Below are positions 63,855 through 64,000 of a DNA stretch of 64,000 bases, piece by piece (the stretch's first letter is position 1; every line of letters begins with the position of its first letter). The notes under the pieces are model-generated. The model was not told where the DNA came from, did not search any database, and saw nothing but the letters and a program-made list of their open reading frames with translations. The DNA comes from Rosellinia necatrix. Lineage: Eukaryota; Ascomycota; Sordariomycetes; Xylariales; Xylariaceae. Made by a program: the position numbers and the translations under genes. The stretch is taken from positions 2,790,001 to 2,854,000 of the forward strand of contig JAGYVD010000002.1 of NCBI GenBank assembly GCA_021209875.1, written 5' to 3'.

Positions 63855-64000
63855 TATTATTTAGTTATGTTTTTTTTAAAACGTTGTTTATAAATGCTAT
63901 AGAAAATATAATAGACTTTTTTAAAAAAAAAATAAAAATATGTTAATATTAAAAACAGCCTGTTTTAAAATCCTTAAAATTATATTTATATTAAAAATTA

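Noticed and set aside
1..64000. Mitochondrial, Plasmodium-like or bacterial endosymbiont origin because of the extreme AT content
   Set aside because: LTR pairs with 5-bp TSDs, Gypsy RT and directional transitions between copies point to RIP-mutated fungal nuclear DNA. No mitochondrial genes, tRNAs or rRNA are present.

Overview
The window looks like a block of AT-rich, gene-empty heterochromatin from a filamentous ascomycete (Pezizomycotina) with very strong repeat-induced point mutation (RIP). Most of it is A and T. Repeat copies differ almost only by C-to-T and G-to-A changes, CpA/TpG is scarce, and the surviving C and G sit mainly in AGCT or CpG contexts. I found no intact protein gene, tRNA or rRNA. 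The open frames that exist are short and hydrophobic, and most lie antisense to ruined coding frames, where a CAA-to-TAA stop reads as TTA (Leu). The species cannot be named from this sequence.

Nearly everything assignable is LTR retroelement, much of it nested. Family A is a Ty3/Gypsy element of about 8.1 kb with 185-bp LTRs. It has three near full-length copies: A1 1257-9430 (coding strand -, TSD cggcg), A2 18262-26795 (coding +) and A3 38284-46832 (coding -, TSD attac). A solo LTR of the same family (25183-25367, TSD ataat) sits inside A2. The family is assigned from a reverse-transcriptase block read consistently in all three copies and an RNase H tail. The catalytic FIDD is FINN in every copy.

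Family C is an LTR element of about 7.3 kb with 257-258-bp LTRs. C1 (1-11252, its left end outside the window) hosts A1. C2 (26796-34043) abuts A2 and keeps the empty A1 insertion site. A further C LTR lies at 63598-63854. Family B (LTRs 35241-35552 and 51230-51542) is about 7.5 kb once its inserts are removed. It hosts A3 and a 202-bp GC-rich insert at 48812-49013, and a third B LTR lies reversed at 62139-62431. Family F (52237-58339) has 434-437-bp LTRs.

Scattered in this background are small, mostly GC-richer elements with 5-bp target duplications. A 203-205-bp solo-LTR family (call it S) lies at 20860-21064, 41650-41852, 44728-44931 and, decayed, at 59058-59260. A 551-bp TRIM-like element with 110-bp LTRs lies at 59618-60168. 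A 137-bp island lies at 16451-16587. Their better-kept sequence fits elements too short to trigger RIP, or insertion after the surrounding DNA had been mutated. The order of events in the middle of the window is B, then A3 into B, then S elements into A3. The remaining stretches (11253-16440, 16598-18261, 34044-35240, 51543-52236, 58345-59057, 59261-59612, 60174-62138, 62432-63597) are unassigned AT-rich relic sequence.
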